From contig JAFRLM010000009.1 in NCBI GenBank assembly GCA_017431225.1, positions 1-34,622 of the forward strand: a stretch of DNA of 34,622 nt, given 5' to 3'. Source of the DNA: Erysipelotrichaceae bacterium. Lineage in GTDB: Bacteria; Bacillota_I; Bacilli_A; Erysipelotrichales; Erysipelotrichaceae. Shown here in pieces: positions 1 to 7,692 of the stretch. Within the stretch, counting starts at the first letter, position 1; the number at the start of each line of letters is the position of its first letter. The translations under genes were made by a program, and so were the position numbers. The notes beneath the pieces were generated by a model. It made no database searches. It was not told the DNA's origin and worked only from the letters and a program-made list of their open reading frames with translations.

Positions 1-384
1 ATGTGGGATATGCGAACGGGATACTGACGCTTCCATCCTACATGGGATTTCTTCTTTGCCGCGATACCGCTCATTGATACCATTTTGATACCATGCGGAT
101 CGTAAACGTGGTGGATGTGAGTTGAAACCGTAGATAAAAACGCATGAAATATACCAGAACGTAAATTAATTACTGTACGTGTAAGATTGTATTATTGAGT
201 GGGAATAGCAGATATCCCGATGTAACCCTATTTATCATGAATTATGTAAACGGATTTATTCTGGGCTATACATCACAAAATCAAATATCGAATACAGACC
301 TTGCATGAGTAATGTGAGGTCTTCTCTTATGGTAATGTGAACTACCGTGTGGGCCATTGCCATTTCACGAGAAAACCAAAGAAA
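1..384. other. Intergenic stretch with no recognisable gene
   Basis: All frames are broken by stops at short intervals and no ribosome site precedes a usable start. The stretch is more AT-rich than the genes that follow. It carries a tandem direct repeat of TTGATACCAT at 74-83 and 85-94 (11-bp period). Its meaning is unknown. It could be the control region or the decayed end of something to the left of the window. Confidence 0.5.
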
Positions 385-432
385 GGAGCTGTTACGGCAA
401 TGAATGGTGATCATTCATTTCGTAACAGCTCC
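385..432 (-). terminator. Strong hairpin, terminator of the VTC/DUF4956/DUF4353 operon
   Basis: A 12-bp outer stem (GGAGCTGTTACG at 385-396 with its complement at 421-432) continues into a second 8-bp stem (AATGAATG at 399-406 with CATTCATT at 412-419). Read on the minus strand it follows the stop of the 470-1897 gene and is trailed by a T-rich run (complement of 371-384), as expected of an intrinsic terminator. Confidence 0.75.
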
Positions 433-469
433 TATGTATTTTCGGGTTGTTTACCGGATCGTTTTCTGA

Positions 470-1897
470 TCAATGTCTGCCCGGGAAACCCATTCCTCCC
501 TGTCCCTGCGGGCCATTGCCGGGAGCGAAAGAGGCATCTCCCTGCGGCATGGAGCCGGGCGTCATGCCTGTGTTACCAGACATTTCTCCCGGCATTGTGC
601 CCATGTGTCCCATACCACCCATCATCTGATTGGTGAGGGAAGTGATCTGTGTTCCGTTGACAGTTACCGTACCGCCATTGAGTTCGCCGGTGCCGTCGAA
701 GTCAAAACCGGATTGCGCCGTGATATTGATCGTGCCGCCGTTGATGACGATGTTGCCGTTGGAGTCGATCGCGTCGGTATCGCCCTGGCCCATATTGATG
801 GTCAGGCTGCCGTCATTGATCTCGATCAGCGGTGTTACGCCGTCGACTTTTGCGCCGGCATTGATCGCGTCATCACTGGCGTTGATATTGAAGTCGCCGC
901 CGTTGACGGTGACAACTGTAGCTTCAAGGCCCTCGTGGGCATCGATGCTGAAGGTGCCGCCGTTGATCGTCAGCATGTAGTCAGCGTGGATCGCGTCATC
1001 ATCGGATGCGATCGTGTAATTGCCGTCTTCGATGGTGATGCTGCCGTTGGTATGGATACCGTCATCTGCGGAGTCGATCGTATAAGTCCCGCCCTTCAGG
1101 GTGATCTCGCCGTCGGATTTGACCGCCTTACCGGTGGTGGTCAGTTCAAATTCGCCGTCTTCGATGGTCAGATAGTTGAAGGCATAGATGCCGTCGCTGG
1201 CGGAATTGATCTTAAAGTTACCGTTGTGGATCAGGACATAGCCTCTGTCGGCATCTTCCTCGTTATCGGAAGCGATCGCGTCGGTACCGGAATAGAGAAT
1301 GTAGCTGCCGTCGTAGATCTCGACGCAGTCTTTACCGTCGATCGCGTGGTTGGTCGCGGTGATCTCGTAGGTACCACCTTTGAGGATCAGGTCATCCTTG
1401 GAGACGATGCCGTGCTTGTAGTTGGCATTGAGGACCAGCGTGCCGCTGCCTTCAAAAGTCAGGTCAGCCTTGGAGTAGATCAGAGCATCGACATCGTTTG
1501 TATCGATCAGGGTGTAGGCGTCGCCGCTGTCGGAAAGCGTGTTGACACTGCCGTCCGCCAGGGTGATGACGACTTCCTCAGCTTCGACGATATAGATCGC
1601 GGCGAAGTCGCCGGAGTCGATCGTGACATTATCGAGAACGAGATTCACGGTCTTCTTTTCCGAGACATCGACGATGACTGAACCCTTGAGTTCACCGCTC
1701 AGGGTATAAGTCCCGGCATTGGTGATGTACATGTCCTCATCACCGAGTTCGATATCGGTGCTGCTGTCGATCACCTGTGAACTGTCTGTGGTCGTCGAAG
1801 GCGTGGATGCAGAAGAGTTATCATCGATCGCGGTGCTGCAGCCGGAAAGACCGGCGATGAGCAGGAGCGATAAGGTAAGGGCTAAGAGTTTCTTCAT
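470..1897 (-). CDS. Secreted carbohydrate-binding-like (DUF4353) beta-helix lipoprotein
   Basis: The start used is the ATG at 1897, where AGGAGG precedes a classic lipoprotein signal (MKKLL..., lipobox LSGC); a longer reading to 1972 would run into the upstream gene and lacks a signal peptide. After the lipid cysteine comes a Ser/Thr-rich linker. A long body of repeated short strands follows, with recurring patterns such as GGTYTI, DDAIHAD and INGGTINI, as in DUF4353 'carbohydrate-binding domain' proteins that fold as a right-handed beta-helix. The C-terminal 50 or so residues are rich in Gly, Met and Pro with a few His. The protein should sit on the outside of the membrane. It is the last gene of an operon with a DUF4956 and a VTC-domain protein; only one base separates it from the DUF4956 stop. 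The family assignment is good; the ligand is unknown. Confidence 0.85.
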   Translation of the reverse strand: MKKLLALTLSLLLIAGLSGCSTAIDDNSSASTPSTTTDSSQVIDSSTDIELGDEDMYITNAGTYTLSGELKGSVIVDVSEKKTVNLVLDNVTIDSGDFAAIYIVEAEEVVITLADGSVNTLSDSGDAYTLIDTNDVDALIYSKADLTFEGSGTLVLNANYKHGIVSKDDLILKGGTYEITATNHAIDGKDCVEIYDGSYILYSGTDAIASDNEEDADRGYVLIHNGNFKINSASDGIYAFNYLTIEDGEFELTTTGKAVKSDGEITLKGGTYTIDSADDGIHTNGSITIEDGNYTIASDDDAIHADYMLTINGGTFSIDAHEGLEATVVTVNGGDFNINASDDAINAGAKVDGVTPLIEINDGSLTINMGQGDTDAIDSNGNIVINGGTINITAQSGFDFDGTGELNGGTVTVNGTQITSLTNQMMGGMGHMGTMPGEMSGNTGMTPGSMPQGDASFAPGNGPQGQGGMGFPGRH

Positions 1898-1898
1898 A

Positions 1899-2567
1899 TT
1901 ACAATGCCTCCTTTGCTTTGGCGTATTTGCCCAGGGCAACTTCGAGGTTGCCGTTTCTGGTGCGGAGTTCATCCAGGAATGCTTTCGGATTTGCCGGGTC
2001 CTTTAAGGTAACGGCGTATTCGCATTTATAGAGACTGCCGAGATTGGATGTCTTGATCGAGATCATTTCGTTTCTGGAAGTGTATTTTTCGAATACATCC
2101 GCGAATTCCTCACTGTAGTTCAGGTCTTCCGGAACAGTCACCCGCAGGATGCGCTCGCTCTGATCTTCGCCGAAGTTGACGGCAGTCAGAACGAAGCTGA
2201 CGAGCAGGACCAGGAAGAGGAAGACCGCGGCGATCACGATGTAGCCCATGCCGCAGCATAAGCCGACAGCGACACAGAGGAATACGCAGATCAGGTCTTT
2301 CGCGTTTGCCTGCGCGCTGCGGAACTTCATTAAGGAGAAGGATCCGGCAACGCCGAGGCCGGCGCCGATATTTCCGTTCACCAGCATGATGACCATCGTT
2401 ACCGCGGCCGGCATGATCACGAGCGCGGTGGCGAAGGATTTGGAATGCTGGTTTTTATACATATAGAAGAAGGAGATGATCAGACCCATCGCCATGGAGG
2501 CAACGAGCGCGATCAGGAATTCCGAAACGGTCGTGGATGTTGAGAAGATGCTTCCGAATAAGTTCAT
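1899..2567 (-). CDS. DUF4956 integral membrane protein
   Basis: 222 residues with about four hydrophobic segments in the first 135 residues and a soluble C-terminal domain. The motif SLMKFRSAQANAKDL near residue 80 is the DUF4956 hallmark (usually S-L-V-R-F-R-S...KD). The family has no proven biochemical role. It is repeatedly found beside VTC polyphosphate-polymerase-like domains and CotH or carbohydrate-binding proteins, as here. Its ATG overlaps the TGA of the VTC gene (ATGA at 2564-2567), so translation is probably coupled. It most likely forms the membrane part of a complex with its two neighbours; this is inference. Confidence 0.85.
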   Translation of the reverse strand: MNLFGSIFSTSTTVSEFLIALVASMAMGLIISFFYMYKNQHSKSFATALVIMPAAVTMVIMLVNGNIGAGLGVAGSFSLMKFRSAQANAKDLICVFLCVAVGLCCGMGYIVIAAVFLFLVLLVSFVLTAVNFGEDQSERILRVTVPEDLNYSEEFADVFEKYTSRNEMISIKTSNLGSLYKCEYAVTLKDPANPKAFLDELRTRNGNLEVALGKYAKAKEAL

Positions 2568-3259
2568 ATTGCTGCTCCTTTCATGCCGAGCTCCTTCAGA
2601 TAGGCGGTGCCGTATTTGGAGAAGGGCCGGCGGTAGATCTTTTCACCGGCCAGGATCTTCGTATAGCGCAGGGGCAGGTTTTCCGGAACTTTGACTTCCA
2701 GGATCACGGTGCCTTCCGGCAGAAGCTCCTTTCCTTCATTGAATTCGAGGATGTTGAGATCCTCGTCGGAATAGGTGACGTTAAAGTCGAAGGTGATGCG
2801 GATATCGGGATCTTCCTTATCCACATAGGAATGACGGGTCGTCTTGATCCGCATCCGCGGATGCAGATCCGGATAGACTCTGGCGAACTGGCGGATCTCC
2901 TTACCGATCTGTTCGCAGCTGTAGGAACAGTCGCTGAGTCCTTTCTCGTTCAGTTCGTTCCAGTCCGCCAGGGCGCGGCGCTTGTAGCCGATGCCTTCGA
3001 ACTTCTTTTTCAGTTCGATATAGACCAGAGGGTCTTTCTCGGTCCCGAGATATTTGCGGACCCTCAGTTTTTCCTTATAAAGAGGTCGCTCGATGGACCG
3101 GCGGATCAGCGCGTCTGTCTGTGTGTCGTAGTAGACGGACTGGATCACGGATTCAAAGTATTCAGCTCTCTTGAGGAAAGGGGATGCCTGTTCGAGAAAA
3201 TGCTGATACTGAACCGGATCCAGCAGAAATTTCTTTTCACGTCTTCTGAATGTGCCCAT
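2564..3259 (-). CDS. VTC-domain protein (polyphosphate polymerase-like)
   Basis: 231 residues. The N-terminal R-R-E-K-K-F, the SVYYDT segment near residue 43, the KLRVRKY strand and the I-E-L-K-K-K strand match the VTC tunnel fold, in which basic residues and a glutamate inside a beta-tunnel bind nucleotide and phosphate. In yeast this domain makes polyphosphate from ATP. Bacterial stand-alone copies next to DUF4956 have no firmly proven product. The ATG at 3259 follows an AGGAGG (complement of 3268-3273). It is the first gene of the minus-strand operon 3259-470, with direct repeats in its upstream region. No signal peptide is visible, so it is probably cytoplasmic, perhaps attached to the DUF4956 partner. 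Confidence 0.85.
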   Translation of the reverse strand: MGTFRRREKKFLLDPVQYQHFLEQASPFLKRAEYFESVIQSVYYDTQTDALIRRSIERPLYKEKLRVRKYLGTEKDPLVYIELKKKFEGIGYKRRALADWNELNEKGLSDCSYSCEQIGKEIRQFARVYPDLHPRMRIKTTRHSYVDKEDPDIRITFDFNVTYSDEDLNILEFNEGKELLPEGTVILEVKVPENLPLRYTKILAGEKIYRRPFSKYGTAYLKELGMKGAAI

Positions 3260-3300
3260 AACATGTACCTCCTTTGTGACTACATCTTAAAAAGACTGTG

Positions 3301-3333
3301 TGAACTCAAACTGAACTCAAACTGAAGAAAAAC
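3301..3333. promoter_or_regulatory. Three tandem 11-bp repeats, candidate regulator-binding site
   Basis: TGAACTCAAAC occurs at 3301-3311 and 3312-3322, followed by TGAAGAAAAAC (9 of 11 identical) at 3323-3333. Direct repeats with an 11-bp period are the usual binding geometry of OmpR/PhoB-family response regulators. The array lies between the divergent VTC operon and the MATE gene, closer to the VTC start. No regulator gene of that family is present in the window. Confidence 0.5.
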
Positions 3334-3375
3334 GGAAATATCTTTGGGGAAATATGGGAAGAAGCAGCTGCTGTA

Positions 3376-3405
3376 TTGTGAGAGAAGGAGCGGGAATGCT
3401 ATAAT
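3376..3405 (+). promoter_or_regulatory. Promoter of MATE gene 3415
   Basis: TTGTGA at 3376-3381 and a consensus TATAAT at 3400-3405 are separated by 18 bp. The expected transcription start is about 3412, only three bases before the ATG at 3415. The AAGGAG at 3385-3390 lies upstream of the -10 box and would not be in this transcript. Confidence 0.6.
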
Positions 3406-3414
3406 CATCCCAAT

Positions 3415-4767
3415 ATGAAAAAACGTGAAGTCGACCTTCTTAACGGTCCGATCCTCAGTTCTCTGGCGAGATTAGCCGGTCCGATCATGGCGACCGGCAT
3501 TATGAATATGGCCTACAACCTGACCGATATGATCTGGCTGGGCAGACTTTCCGCCAATTCCGTTTCGGCAGCCGGCCTGGCCGGCATGTTCCTGTGGCTG
3601 TCTTCGGGATTCGCGCTGGTCAATCAGATCGGCACCCAGATCAAGGTCGGACAGCTGCTTGGCGCCGGAAAAGATAAGGAAGCGCGGGACTACGCTTCCG
3701 CCGGTTACCGGATCACGCTGCTCGAAGGTCTGCTGTTCTCGCTGGTCGGCGTCCTTTTCACGAGACAGCTGATCGGCTTCTTCCGTCTGCAGACCGCTAC
3801 CATGGTCGCGGACGCGCAGAGCTATCTTTTCATCACCAGCATGTTCGGCATCTTCCAGTTCTGGAATATGATGTCTTCCGGTATCAATACCGCCCGCGGC
3901 GACTCCAAAACACCGTTCCGTATCAATGTCTGCGCATTGATCACCAATATCATCCTTGACCCGCTGCTGATCTTCGGTTTCGGACCGGTAAAAGGCATGG
4001 GTGTCTTCGGCGCGGCGCTGGGCACGATCATCGCCCAGGGCCTGGCTTCCGCTCTGCACGCGCGGAATTTCTTCCGTGTTCCCTTCTTTCATGACATCCG
4101 CCTGCTGGACCGTCATCCCTTGAGGATGTACGGAACGATCACCCGTATCGGTCTGCCGACCGGTATGGAATCGGTGATCTTCTCTGTGATCTCCATGTTT
4201 CTGTCCCGTCAGGTATCGGCTTTTGGAGACGCGGCGATCGCCGCCCAGAAGATCGGTGTTCAGATCGAATCCGTTTCCTGGATGATGGCGGAAGGCTTCT
4301 CCAGTGCCGGCAATGCCTTTACGGCCCAGAACTACGGGGCCAGACAATATGACAGAGTGCGTAAGGGAATGCACACGGTCGAGACGATCTCGATGTTGTG
4401 GGGCGCATTCTGCACGGTGCTGCTTCTGACATGTTCCCGGACGATCATCTCCTGGTTCATCAATGACCCGGCGGTCATTGCCGAGGGCGCGAATTATCTG
4501 CGTATCCAAAGCTATTCCGAGATCTTCTGTCTGATCGAGATGGCTTCCGCCGGTGTCTTCAACGGTCTCGGACATACCCTGCCGCCTTCGCTGGTCGGCA
4601 TCAGTTTTACCGCCTCCCGTATCCCGATCGCGGCTCTGCTTTCCAAACGGATCGGCATCAGCGGCGTCTGGTGGGCATGCTCGCTCACAGCGACGATCAA
4701 GGGTATCGTCCTGACTCTGTGGCTGGTTCTGGCATTACCGAAGATCTTAAGCGATAATAGAAATTGA
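3415..4767 (+). CDS. MATE family multidrug/metabolite exporter (copy 1)
   Basis: 450 residues with about 12 membrane segments in two related halves. The start L-N-G-P-I-L...LAGPIMATGIMNMAYNLTDMIWLGRLS and the mid-protein G-L-P-T-G-M-E-S repeat are typical of MATE exporters, which use a Na+ or H+ gradient to expel cationic compounds. The substrate cannot be told. The ATG at 3415 has no ribosome site within the likely mRNA; the -10 box ends nine bases upstream, so the transcript is probably leaderless or nearly so. A VOC gene follows 42 bp after the stop with its own AAGGAG. Two other MATE genes (8532, 16738) are in the window but differ in sequence, so they are not recent tandem copies. Confidence 0.9.
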   Translation: MKKREVDLLNGPILSSLARLAGPIMATGIMNMAYNLTDMIWLGRLSANSVSAAGLAGMFLWLSSGFALVNQIGTQIKVGQLLGAGKDKEARDYASAGYRITLLEGLLFSLVGVLFTRQLIGFFRLQTATMVADAQSYLFITSMFGIFQFWNMMSSGINTARGDSKTPFRINVCALITNIILDPLLIFGFGPVKGMGVFGAALGTIIAQGLASALHARNFFRVPFFHDIRLLDRHPLRMYGTITRIGLPTGMESVIFSVISMFLSRQVSAFGDAAIAAQKIGVQIESVSWMMAEGFSSAGNAFTAQNYGARQYDRVRKGMHTVETISMLWGAFCTVLLLTCSRTIISWFINDPAVIAEGANYLRIQSYSEIFCLIEMASAGVFNGLGHTLPPSLVGISFTASRIPIAALLSKRIGISGVWWACSLTATIKGIVLTLWLVLALPKILSDNRN

Positions 4768-4809
4768 GGACCGGCAAAAGAGCCGGACAAGAAATAAAGG
4801 AGAAACAAG

Positions 4810-5175
4810 ATGAAAGTTACAGATTTCTATCCGATCTTCTATACCAACGATGTTGAGGCGGAGATCGAACGCTACGCGAAGGATCTCGGCTTTGCGCTCA
4901 AGCACCGTCCGGAGATCGAATTCCTGGATTACGCGGTCCTGGAAAACAAGAACGGCCGGCGTATCGATCTTGTCTGTTCCCATTTCCCGTCCGATTCCTT
5001 TACCGAAGGTTATCTGGGAATGCGGGCAAACGTGAACGATTTTGAAGCCGGTGTTTCCTATTTTGCGAAACAGGGCTACGCGATCTTCGGCGAACCGCAC
5101 GAGACCGCCGCTTCGATCGTTGCCCTGCTGAATAAAGGTGATAAGGACTTCATTGTTCTGTTCCATCACAAATAA
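4810..5175 (+). CDS. VOC (glyoxalase/bleomycin resistance fold) family protein
   Basis: 121 residues with the beta-alpha-beta-beta-beta pattern of one VOC module pair: YPIFYTNDVEAEIERYAKDLGF at the N-terminus, then L-D-Y-A-V-L-E-N and a second half ending DKDFIVLFHHK. Such proteins are small metal-dependent lyases, isomerases, dioxygenases or drug-binding proteins; the substrate cannot be read from sequence. AAGGAG at 4797-4802 lies 7 bp before the ATG. It probably shares a transcript with the MATE gene upstream, as only a short CCGGC/GCCGG stem without a T-run lies between them. A strong terminator follows. Confidence 0.75.
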   Translation: MKVTDFYPIFYTNDVEAEIERYAKDLGFALKHRPEIEFLDYAVLENKNGRRIDLVCSHFPSDSFTEGYLGMRANVNDFEAGVSYFAKQGYAIFGEPHETAASIVALLNKGDKDFIVLFHHK

Positions 5176-5190
5176 TTTCTGAAACGAAAC

Positions 5191-5222
5191 ACAATGCCGG
5201 ACATGGTCCGGCATTGTTTATT
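5191..5222 (+). terminator. Intrinsic terminator after the VOC gene
   Basis: A perfect 12-bp stem (ACAATGCCGGAC at 5191-5202 with its complement at 5206-5217), a 3-base loop and a T-rich tail. Confidence 0.85.
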
Positions 5223-5276
5223 CATTGGCTTTGGGCAGAGCGTGCGGAAAAGGTGGAAAAGTGGGATGAATTCATC

Positions 5277-5282
5277 TAGAAT
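5277..5282 (+). promoter_or_regulatory. -10 box directly before gene 5289
   Basis: TAGAAT ends six bases before the ATG at 5289, so +1 would fall exactly on the A of the start codon. The TAG is also an in-frame stop that rules out a longer protein. No good -35 is visible, so this is a moderate call. Confidence 0.45.
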
Positions 5283-5288
5283 GGACTG

Positions 5289-6266
5289 ATGAAACAAAAA
5301 ACGCTCTTTCAGATCCTCAGGATCGCAGTGCTGATCCTGATCGTCTATTTTGTATTCGGAAGGAACCTTCCGGCGATCAAAGATGTTCTGCGGCTTCTGC
5401 CGCTGCCTTTTCTTCTCGGCCTGCTCGCGCTGGGCATGGTGTATTACCTTCTGGAAGGTTTCGCCTACTGTCTGGCATTCCTGCACCGCAATAAGATCTC
5501 TCTGAAACAGGGCTTCACCCTTTCAATGTTGGGGATGTTTGCGAATGTGACGACAGCCGGCGTTGGCGCGGTTCCGCTGCAGACTTTTTATCTGTATAAA
5601 CAGGGGATCGATGCCGGCAATGCGGCCGGCACTTTCCTGTTCAGCTATGTGCTGCATAAACTCTCGGTGATCCTGCTGGCAGCCGGCTTCTCGCTTTTTG
5701 CGGTCTTTGCCGGCAGACCGGATCTCAGCACCTATTATCCTTATATGATCTATGGTTTCGGGACCGGCATCCTGATCTGCGTTCTGATGTGCGCTGCCGC
5801 ATTGAATAAAAGACTGAACGCGTTCGCGCATAAGCTGATCTGCAAGATGCCGGATCGTTACGGGAAACAAAGAGATTCACTTTTAAAGAATCTCGATCTT
5901 CTGCAGGAAGAGGTCAGCTATGATCTGAAGGATCTGAAAACGGATATACAGATCCTGCTTGTGGATGTCCTGAAATTCCTGACTCTCTGTCTGCTTCCGG
6001 CCCTGATCTGCAGGAAGCTCGGCTATTCTGTTTCTTTTTCGGACGCGATGCTGTATATGGCGCTGATCCTGGCGCTTTCCGGCTCGCTGCCGAACGTCTC
6101 CGGTATGGGACCGATCGAATTCGCGTTCCTTCTGTTCTACGGACCGGTGATCGGAAATGAGAATGTTGCCGGTCTGCTTTTGGTGTACAGACTGGCGAAC
6201 TACTTCTTCCCGTTCTTGATCAGCCTGATCATTGTGATGTTTGTACGGAAAGATAAGAACGGATGA
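5289..6266 (+). CDS. Flippase-like / LPG synthase transmembrane-domain protein (UPF0104)
   Basis: 325 residues, hydrophobic throughout with about eight membrane segments. The early F-G-R-N-L segment, the T-L-S-M-L-G-M-F-A-N-V-T-T-A-G-V-G-A-V-P-L-Q region near residue 80 (family: N...P...G-G...P...) and the late LSGSLPNVSGMGPIEFAF segment match the YbhN/AglD/MprF-N-terminal flippase-like family. Members move lipid-linked molecules across the membrane or carry the flippase half of MprF; the MprF synthase domain is absent here. There is no ribosome site and a -10 box abuts the ATG, so leaderless translation is likely. It stands between a terminator at 5191 and a remnant of an aldo/keto reductase directly after its stop. 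Confidence 0.75.
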   Translation: MKQKTLFQILRIAVLILIVYFVFGRNLPAIKDVLRLLPLPFLLGLLALGMVYYLLEGFAYCLAFLHRNKISLKQGFTLSMLGMFANVTTAGVGAVPLQTFYLYKQGIDAGNAAGTFLFSYVLHKLSVILLAAGFSLFAVFAGRPDLSTYYPYMIYGFGTGILICVLMCAAALNKRLNAFAHKLICKMPDRYGKQRDSLLKNLDLLQEEVSYDLKDLKTDIQILLVDVLKFLTLCLLPALICRKLGYSVSFSDAMLYMALILALSGSLPNVSGMGPIEFAFLLFYGPVIGNENVAGLLLVYRLANYFFPFLISLIIVMFVRKDKNG

Positions 6267-6281
6267 GTTAACCCGCAGGCA

Positions 6282-6395
6282 AAATACGAAAAACCTCTCT
6301 CGATCCTCGGTTTTGGCTGTATGCGCTTCAGCAAAAAGGGGAACAATATCGGCATCGATCTGGCGCGGGCGTTCATGTTCCGGAAACCCAAATAA
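6282..6395 (+). pseudogene. Remnant of an aldo/keto reductase N-terminus
   Basis: The frame from 6282 to the TAA at 6393-6395 reads KYEKPLSILGFGCMRF and then SKKGNNIGID. This is the start of a bacterial aldo/keto reductase (first strand and G-F-G-C-M-R motif). No start codon or ribosome site is present, and after about 26 recognisable residues the similarity ends at LARAFMFRKPK and a stop. The catalytic Asp/Tyr/Lys/His part is missing. It is on the opposite strand from the intact reductase at 6417-7520 and is not a piece of it. I infer a decayed gene; a chance match is less likely given the length of the motif. Confidence 0.55.
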
Positions 6396-6396
6396 A

Positions 6397-6435
6397 CAAA
6401 AAAAGAGTCGTACTGATCAGTACGACTCGATTTCT
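6397..6435 (-). terminator. Palindromic terminator overlapping the 3' end of the reductase gene
   Basis: A perfect 24-bp palindrome at 6405-6428 (arms GAGTCGTACT and AGTACGACTC around GATC) is flanked on its left by a run of A, giving a T-run on the minus strand. It includes the last codons and stop of the minus-strand reductase gene. Confidence 0.8.
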
Positions 6436-7520
6436 TTACACTTCTGTAATAATTCAATGATCGGCAGGTGCTGCGGACAGACGCTTTCGCACTGGCCGCA
6501 CTGGATACAGTCGCTGGCCTGGCCTCTGTCCTGGGTGACGATCGTATATTCTCTTTTTGTCCGGAAAGCCGGGGAACCTTTCTTGCGGTTCTCTACGGCG
6601 AAGATCTCCGGGATCGGGATGTTCATTGGACAGCCCTTGGTGCAGTAATGGCAGGCAGTGCAGGGGATCGACTGATCCGCATCGATGGCTGCCTGCACTT
6701 CACGGACCACTTCCTTCTCGTGTTCATCAAGCGGTTTGAAGTCCTTCATGTAACTGAGGTTGTCCTCCATCTGAGCAACGCTGCTCATGCCGCTCAGTAC
6801 TGCCAGCAGATTCGGCAGGCCGGCAACGAAGCGGACAGCCCAGGAGGAATAGGACAGACCATTGTTCTCTCTGTCGAAGATCGCCTTGACGGTCGGGATC
6901 GGATCGGCAAGGATGCCGCCCTTGACCGGCTCCATGACGACGACCGGTTTTCCGTATTTCTGGCAGATCTCATAGTTCAGGCGGGAATTGACTCCCGGGT
7001 TCTCCCAGTCGGCATAGTTGATCTGCAGCTGGACGAATTCCACATCCGGATGTTTCTGCAGCAGTTCCTCAAGAAGCTGGGGATCGGCATGGAAGGAGAA
7101 ACCGTAATGACGGATCAGGCCTTTTGCCTTGAGCTCCTTTACGAAATCCCAGAGGTGGTAATCATCGTATTTCTGAATGTTGCTGCGCTGCAGGGCGTGC
7201 AGCAGATAGTAATCGAAATAACCGGCGCCGCTGCGCTCCAGACTGATCTCGATCTCCTTCTTGGCTGCTTCCTCGCTGTTGATGTCCGGCGAGCACATCA
7301 GCTTGCTGGCGACAGTATAGGTTTCGCGGGGATAACGCTCGATCAGCGCTTTCTTCATCGCTTCCTCGCTGCCGGGGTACATATAGGCGGTATCGAAATA
7401 GGTGCCGCCGGCTTCGATGAAGCGGTCGACCATGACTTTGACCTGTTCAACGTCGATGGTCCCGTCCTCCAGTTTAGGTAAACGCATCAGTCCGAATCCA
7501 AGTTTCAGTTTATTCTCCAT
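6417..7520 (-). CDS. Aldo/keto reductase with C-terminal 2x[4Fe-4S] ferredoxin domain
   Basis: 367 residues. The aldo/keto reductase barrel carries the catalytic set Asp43, Tyr48, Lys73 and His108. The C-terminus has two cysteine clusters, CTACHYCTKGCP (about 287-298) and CIQCGQCESVCPQ (about 338-350), each fit for a [4Fe-4S] centre. Such fusions probably couple NAD(P)H-linked oxidation or reduction of an aldehyde, ketone or sugar to an iron-sulfur electron carrier in anaerobes; the substrate is unknown. The start at 7520 is preferred over the ATG at 7538: AGAGG lies 8 bp before 7520, while a TATAAT upstream (minus strand, about 7542-7547) would place +1 just after the ATG at 7538. It is a single-gene unit. 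Confidence 0.88.
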   Translation of the reverse strand: MENKLKLGFGLMRLPKLEDGTIDVEQVKVMVDRFIEAGGTYFDTAYMYPGSEEAMKKALIERYPRETYTVASKLMCSPDINSEEAAKKEIEISLERSGAGYFDYYLLHALQRSNIQKYDDYHLWDFVKELKAKGLIRHYGFSFHADPQLLEELLQKHPDVEFVQLQINYADWENPGVNSRLNYEICQKYGKPVVVMEPVKGGILADPIPTVKAIFDRENNGLSYSSWAVRFVAGLPNLLAVLSGMSSVAQMEDNLSYMKDFKPLDEHEKEVVREVQAAIDADQSIPCTACHYCTKGCPMNIPIPEIFAVENRKKGSPAFRTKREYTIVTQDRGQASDCIQCGQCESVCPQHLPIIELLQKCKEIESY

Positions 7521-7541
7521 ATTCTTTTCCTCTTTCATTCA

Positions 7542-7547
7542 TTATAC
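7542..7547 (-). promoter_or_regulatory. -10 box of the aldo/keto reductase gene
   Basis: TATAAT on the minus strand, about 22 bases before the ATG at 7520. It decides the start: the earlier ATG at 7538 would lie upstream of +1. Confidence 0.5.
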
Positions 7548-7652
7548 CTTCTGCAGAATGTTGGTTTTGTGACGGAATACGCAAATCAGTAAAGTTGATC
7601 AGAAAGAGGGACGGCTTTCTCCCGAAAGCCCCCGTGGAGGACGCCAAGGGGT

Positions 7653-7658
7653 TATAAT
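7653..7658 (+). promoter_or_regulatory. -10 box of the alarmone synthetase gene
   Basis: TATAAT at 7653-7658 predicts +1 near 7665, after the first possible ATG (7663). This supports translation from the ATG at 7693, whose AGGAG is at 7677-7681. No convincing -35 is visible. Confidence 0.5.
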
Positions 7659-7692
7659 AGAGATGAAGCAATACACAGGAGACAATACAAAC

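Noticed and set aside
473..1681. A 402-codon open frame on the plus strand opposite the DUF4353 gene
   Set aside because: It mirrors the repetitive D/G/I codons of the minus-strand gene, has no ribosome site, and its product is a low-complexity run of V/D/G. The minus-strand gene has a signal peptide and operon context.
3472..4575. A 367-codon open frame on the minus strand inside MATE copy 1
   Set aside because: The product is rich in D, H, Q and R with no domain, and the plus strand encodes a full MATE protein.
7524..7538. ATG at 7538 as the start of the aldo/keto reductase
   Set aside because: The -10 box puts transcription start after this ATG, and the ATG at 7520 has AGAGG at a good distance.
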